Origin: Geobacter argillaceus
Lineage (GTDB): Bacteria > Desulfobacterota > Desulfuromonadia > Geobacterales > DSM-12255
NCBI RefSeq assembly: GCF_007830735.1
Contig: NZ_VLLN01000009.1
Location: forward strand, 62,001 to 126,000
Length of the DNA stretch: 64,000 nt
Reading direction: 5' to 3'
Position numbers and translations under genes: made by a program. This document shows positions 62,130 through 64,000 of the stretch, in pieces (within the stretch, counting starts at the first letter, position 1; the number at the start of each line of letters is the position of its first letter). The notes beneath the pieces were generated by a model. That model did no database searches. It was given only the letters and a program-made list of their open reading frames with translations, and had not been told where the DNA came from.

Positions 62130-63025
62130 GAGTTCTCCTCCAAACCGCAGAGATCGGCTTCATGGTAAATACGCTGCAGGTACTCCCGGTACCCCGATTT
62201 CGGGGTATTTTCGATGATCGCCGCCATCTGTTGACAGTTGATGTACCCTTTCCGGAGGGCAATCTCCTCAAGGCAGGCAATCTTCAACCCTTGTCTGGCC
62301 TCCAGCGTGCCGATGAAATGACTCGCCTCCAGAAGACTTTGGTGGGTTCCGGTATCGAGCCAGGCGATTCCCCGTCCGAGCTTTTCCACTCGCAGCTTTC
62401 CGCGGCGCAGATACTCGAGGTTAACGTCGGTGATCTCCAGTTCGCCACGGGCCGAAGGCTTCATCTCCTTGGCAAGCTGCACCACCGAGCTGTCATAGAG
62501 ATACAGACCGGGTACCGCATAGTTGGTCCTCGGCTTCGCCGGCTTTTCCTCGATGCCGATGGCCTTTCCCCGGCTGTCGAACTCCACCACGCCATACCGT
62601 TCGGGATCGTTCACGTAGTAACCGAAGATAAGGGCGCCATCCGTGAAATCGGTGGCAAGCCGGTCGAGTCCCATCTTGCCGTAGAAGATGTTGTCGCCTA
62701 GGATCAGACAGACCGGGTCGCCGTCTATGAACTCCTCGCCGACGATGAAGGCCTGAGCGATCCCCTTTGGCTCGGGCTGGACCTTGTAGCTGAGCTTGAT
62801 CCCCCAGCGGGAACCGTCCCCGAGGAGGGCCTGGAAACGCGGCGTATCGTGGGGTGTGGAGATGATCAGGATCTCGTTGATCCCCGCCGTCATCAGGGTG
62901 GCGAGGGGATAATAGATCATCGGCTTGTCGTATACCGGCTGCAACTGCTTGCTGGCCACCAGGGTCAGGGGATACAGCCTGCTTCCGGCCCCGCCGGCCA
63001 GGATGATCCCCTTGCGAATAGTCAT
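62126..63025 (-). CDS. rfbA: Glucose-1-phosphate thymidylyltransferase RfbA (RmlA)
   Basis: A 299-residue nucleotidyltransferase making dTDP-glucose from dTTP and glucose-1-phosphate. The start [20 protein letters not shown] has the GxGxR nucleotide site; [26 protein letters not shown] (metal-binding Asp) and [15 protein letters not shown] follow. ATG 63025 has GGAG ahead; an in-frame ATG at 63043 is possible. It is coupled by overlap to the epimerase-like gene and feeds dTDP-sugar synthesis for surface glycans. Confidence 0.94.
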   Translation of the reverse strand: MTIRKGIILAGGAGSRLYPLTLVASKQLQPVYDKPMIYYPLATLMTAGINEILIISTPHDTPRFQALLGDGSRWGIKLSYKVQPEPKGIAQAFIVGEEFIDGDPVCLILGDNIFYGKMGLDRLATDFTDGALIFGYYVNDPERYGVVEFDSRGKAIGIEEKPAKPRTNYAVPGLYLYDSSVVQLAKEMKPSARGELEITDVNLEYLRRGKLRVEKLGRGIAWLDTGTHQSLLEASHFIGTLEARQGLKIACLEEIALRKGYINCQQMAAIIENTPKSGYREYLQRIYHEADLCGLEENS

Positions 63026-63116
63026 GACAGACTCCGTCTCCATAATTTCAAAACTATGCGGTTCGCGTACGATTTTTAACATACCCGCCAGACCAGGTCA
63101 AACGCAAATCCCGTTG

Positions 63117-63692
63117 TCACGCGGTCAGAACTATCATCCGGGCCGCCTCGGGAAGATCGTCACAGACCGGCACTCCGGGCGGCACCTTCAGCGCTTCAAC
63201 AACGCCGTAGCCGGTCCGTACCAGAACTGGCCGGCATCCCGCCGCCAGGGCCGCCTCCACATCGGCAAGCTTGTCCCCCACCAGATAGGAGGCTCCCAGA
63301 TCAACATGCCACTCCCGGGCTGCCGTCAGCAGCATGCCGGGCAATGGCTTGCGGCAGTCGCACTCCCTGCGATAGTCGCCCACCCCGTGCTCCGGATGAT
63401 GGGGGCAGAAATAGTAGGCATCAATCGCAGCCCCGACCCGTGCCAGTTCACTGTCCATATGGGCGTGCAGACGGGCCAGGGCCGCCTCGTCGTAATAGCC
63501 GCGGCCGATGCCCGACTGGTTGGTGACCACGATAACGAGAAAGCCGGATCTACGCAGGTCCCGGATCACTTCGGGAACCCCGGGAATGAACGCAAACTCT
63601 TCCACCCGGTGCAGATACACACGCTCCTCGTTGATGGTGCCATCCCGATCGAGAAAAACCGCCCGGCGAAGGTCCTCACCCCTCACTCTCAC
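63117..63692 (-). CDS. gmhB: D-glycero-D-manno-heptose-1,7-bisphosphate 7-phosphatase GmhB
   Basis: A 191-residue HAD phosphatase. The catalytic Asp pair lies in [13 protein letters not shown] (about 11-16), the Thr/Ser motif in [15 protein letters not shown], and a zinc-binding loop in [21 protein letters not shown]. It removes the 7-phosphate in ADP-heptose synthesis for LPS core. The GTG at 63692 overlaps the gmhA stop by four bases. The first eight residues (MRVRGEDL) are encoded by heptad locus 7; a GTG two codons on (63686) is an equal start. Confidence 0.93.
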   Translation of the reverse strand: MRVRGEDLRRAVFLDRDGTINEERVYLHRVEEFAFIPGVPEVIRDLRRSGFLVIVVTNQSGIGRGYYDEAALARLHAHMDSELARVGAAIDAYYFCPHHPEHGVGDYRRECDCRKPLPGMLLTAAREWHVDLGASYLVGDKLADVEAALAAGCRPVLVRTGYGVVEALKVPPGVPVCDDLPEAARMIVLTA

Positions 63693-63700
63693 TCCTCACC
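63674..63700. repeat. Heptad repeat, locus 7 (inside the gmhA-gmhB overlap)
   Basis: CCTCACC/CCTCACT/C-TCACT/CCTCACC on the plus strand, with one unit a base short. It contains the gmhA stop and the gmhB start; the minus strand GGTGAGGAGTGAG also supplies AGGAG as ribosome site for gmhB. Confidence 0.65.
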
Positions 63701-64000
63701 GGGGAAAAGTCGCTTCTCCACCAAGTCACAGATGATATGGATGATGGTGAGATGCCCTTCCTGGATACGTGGCGTGTCAACGCTCGGTACGATCAGCGCC
63801 AGATCGGCCTCCCCTTTTATGGTACCGCCATCTTTTCCCAGGAGGCCGATCGTCCGGCACCCCAGTTCCCTGGCCTTCTCCATGGCAGCAAGGACATTGG
63901 GTGAGTTGCCGCTGGTGGAGATCCCGACAACCACATCACCTGCCCGGGCCAACCCTTCCACCTGGCGGGCGAATATCCGGTCAAAACCGTAATCGTTCCC
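63689..64000 (-). CDS. gmhA: Phosphoheptose isomerase GmhA (partial, runs off right edge)
   Basis: The C-terminal 103 residues of a SIS-domain protein. [20 protein letters not shown] precedes [20 protein letters not shown], the phosphosugar-binding SIS motif, then [20 protein letters not shown]. GmhA turns sedoheptulose-7-phosphate into D-glycero-D-manno-heptose-7-phosphate, the step before the one that GmhB completes. It overlaps gmhB by four bases. The start is outside the window. Confidence 0.93.
   Translation of the reverse strand, partial: GNDYGFDRIFARQVEGLARAGDVVVGISTSGNSPNVLAAMEKARELGCRTIGLLGKDGGTIKGEADLALIVPSVDTPRIQEGHLTIIHIICDLVEKRLFPGEE

Overview
The window looks like a chromosomal segment of a Geobacter-type bacterium (Desulfuromonadota, Geobacterales). 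The markers are short type IV pilins of the PilA-N kind paired with small secreted PilA-C/Spc-like proteins, a decaheme cytochrome beside a large outer-membrane barrel, an adenosylcobalamin-dependent ribonucleotide reductase (NrdJ), a PrsK/PrsR two-component pair and a GC-rich, tightly packed gene layout. No rRNA, tRNA or CRISPR array was seen. Both ends cut genes (an O-antigen-type ABC ATPase at the left, gmhA at the right).

Layout. 1-11 kb (minus strand): a polysaccharide export and synthesis cluster (Wzt/Wzm-like ABC transporter, two family-2 glycosyltransferases, a UbiA-type prenyltransferase, a TMTC-like membrane TPR protein, a second ABC transporter with a TPR partner). It lies directly downstream of two tandem pilA-N/pilA-C modules, each with a sigma-54 promoter and a terminator. 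This recalls the pilA-xap arrangement of G. sulfurreducens. 10-22 kb (minus): housekeeping and nucleotide-sugar genes (SPOR protein, argS, a 53-codon Cys-rich gene, ftsB, uxs, ugd, rsmA, tsaD, a PIN-PhoH ATPase, a cysteine desulfurase-like enzyme, a beta-helix protein). 22-29.8 kb (plus): nrdJ behind two NrdR-like boxes, a double GNAT protein, a DnaA-box-rich gap, a thioesterase, recQ, an NRDE protein and tag. 29.8-40.8 kb (mixed): sod and a cupredoxin, Nudix, MarR, a Pal-like lipoprotein, oligoendopeptidase F, carbonic anhydrase, an M48 protease, two dipeptide-ABC permeases, sppA and a YfcE phosphoesterase. 40.8-45.8 kb (minus): an operon of decaheme lipoprotein, outer-membrane barrel, ABC-type binding protein, single-domain response regulator and a Cys-tailed small protein, a candidate extracellular electron conduit with its own signalling genes. 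45.8-53.2 kb (minus): MlaF-like ATPase, small membrane proteins, TPR protein, HDAC-like deacetylase, prsR and prsK. 53.2-53.6 kb: transposase fossils. 53.6-64 kb (mixed): a nucleoside-recognition membrane protein, nitroreductase, thioesterase, YkgJ-type Cys-cluster protein, mutL, a motility protein, amt (sigma-54), flgM (sigma-28), mreC and the nucleotide-sugar/heptose genes rfbA, gmhB and gmhA.

The most unusual signals are not genes. Seven gaps hold degenerate repeats with a strict 7-base period. Six of them start at, or within a few bases of, a minus-strand stop codon, and three fold into inverted arms. Two copies of a palindromic MITE-like element with about 30-bp ends also sit immediately 3' of stop codons. 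Together they suggest a recurrent process that decorates gene 3' ends in this genome. Three very short genes (53, 32 and 29 codons) with good ribosome sites or stop-start overlaps lie inside operons.
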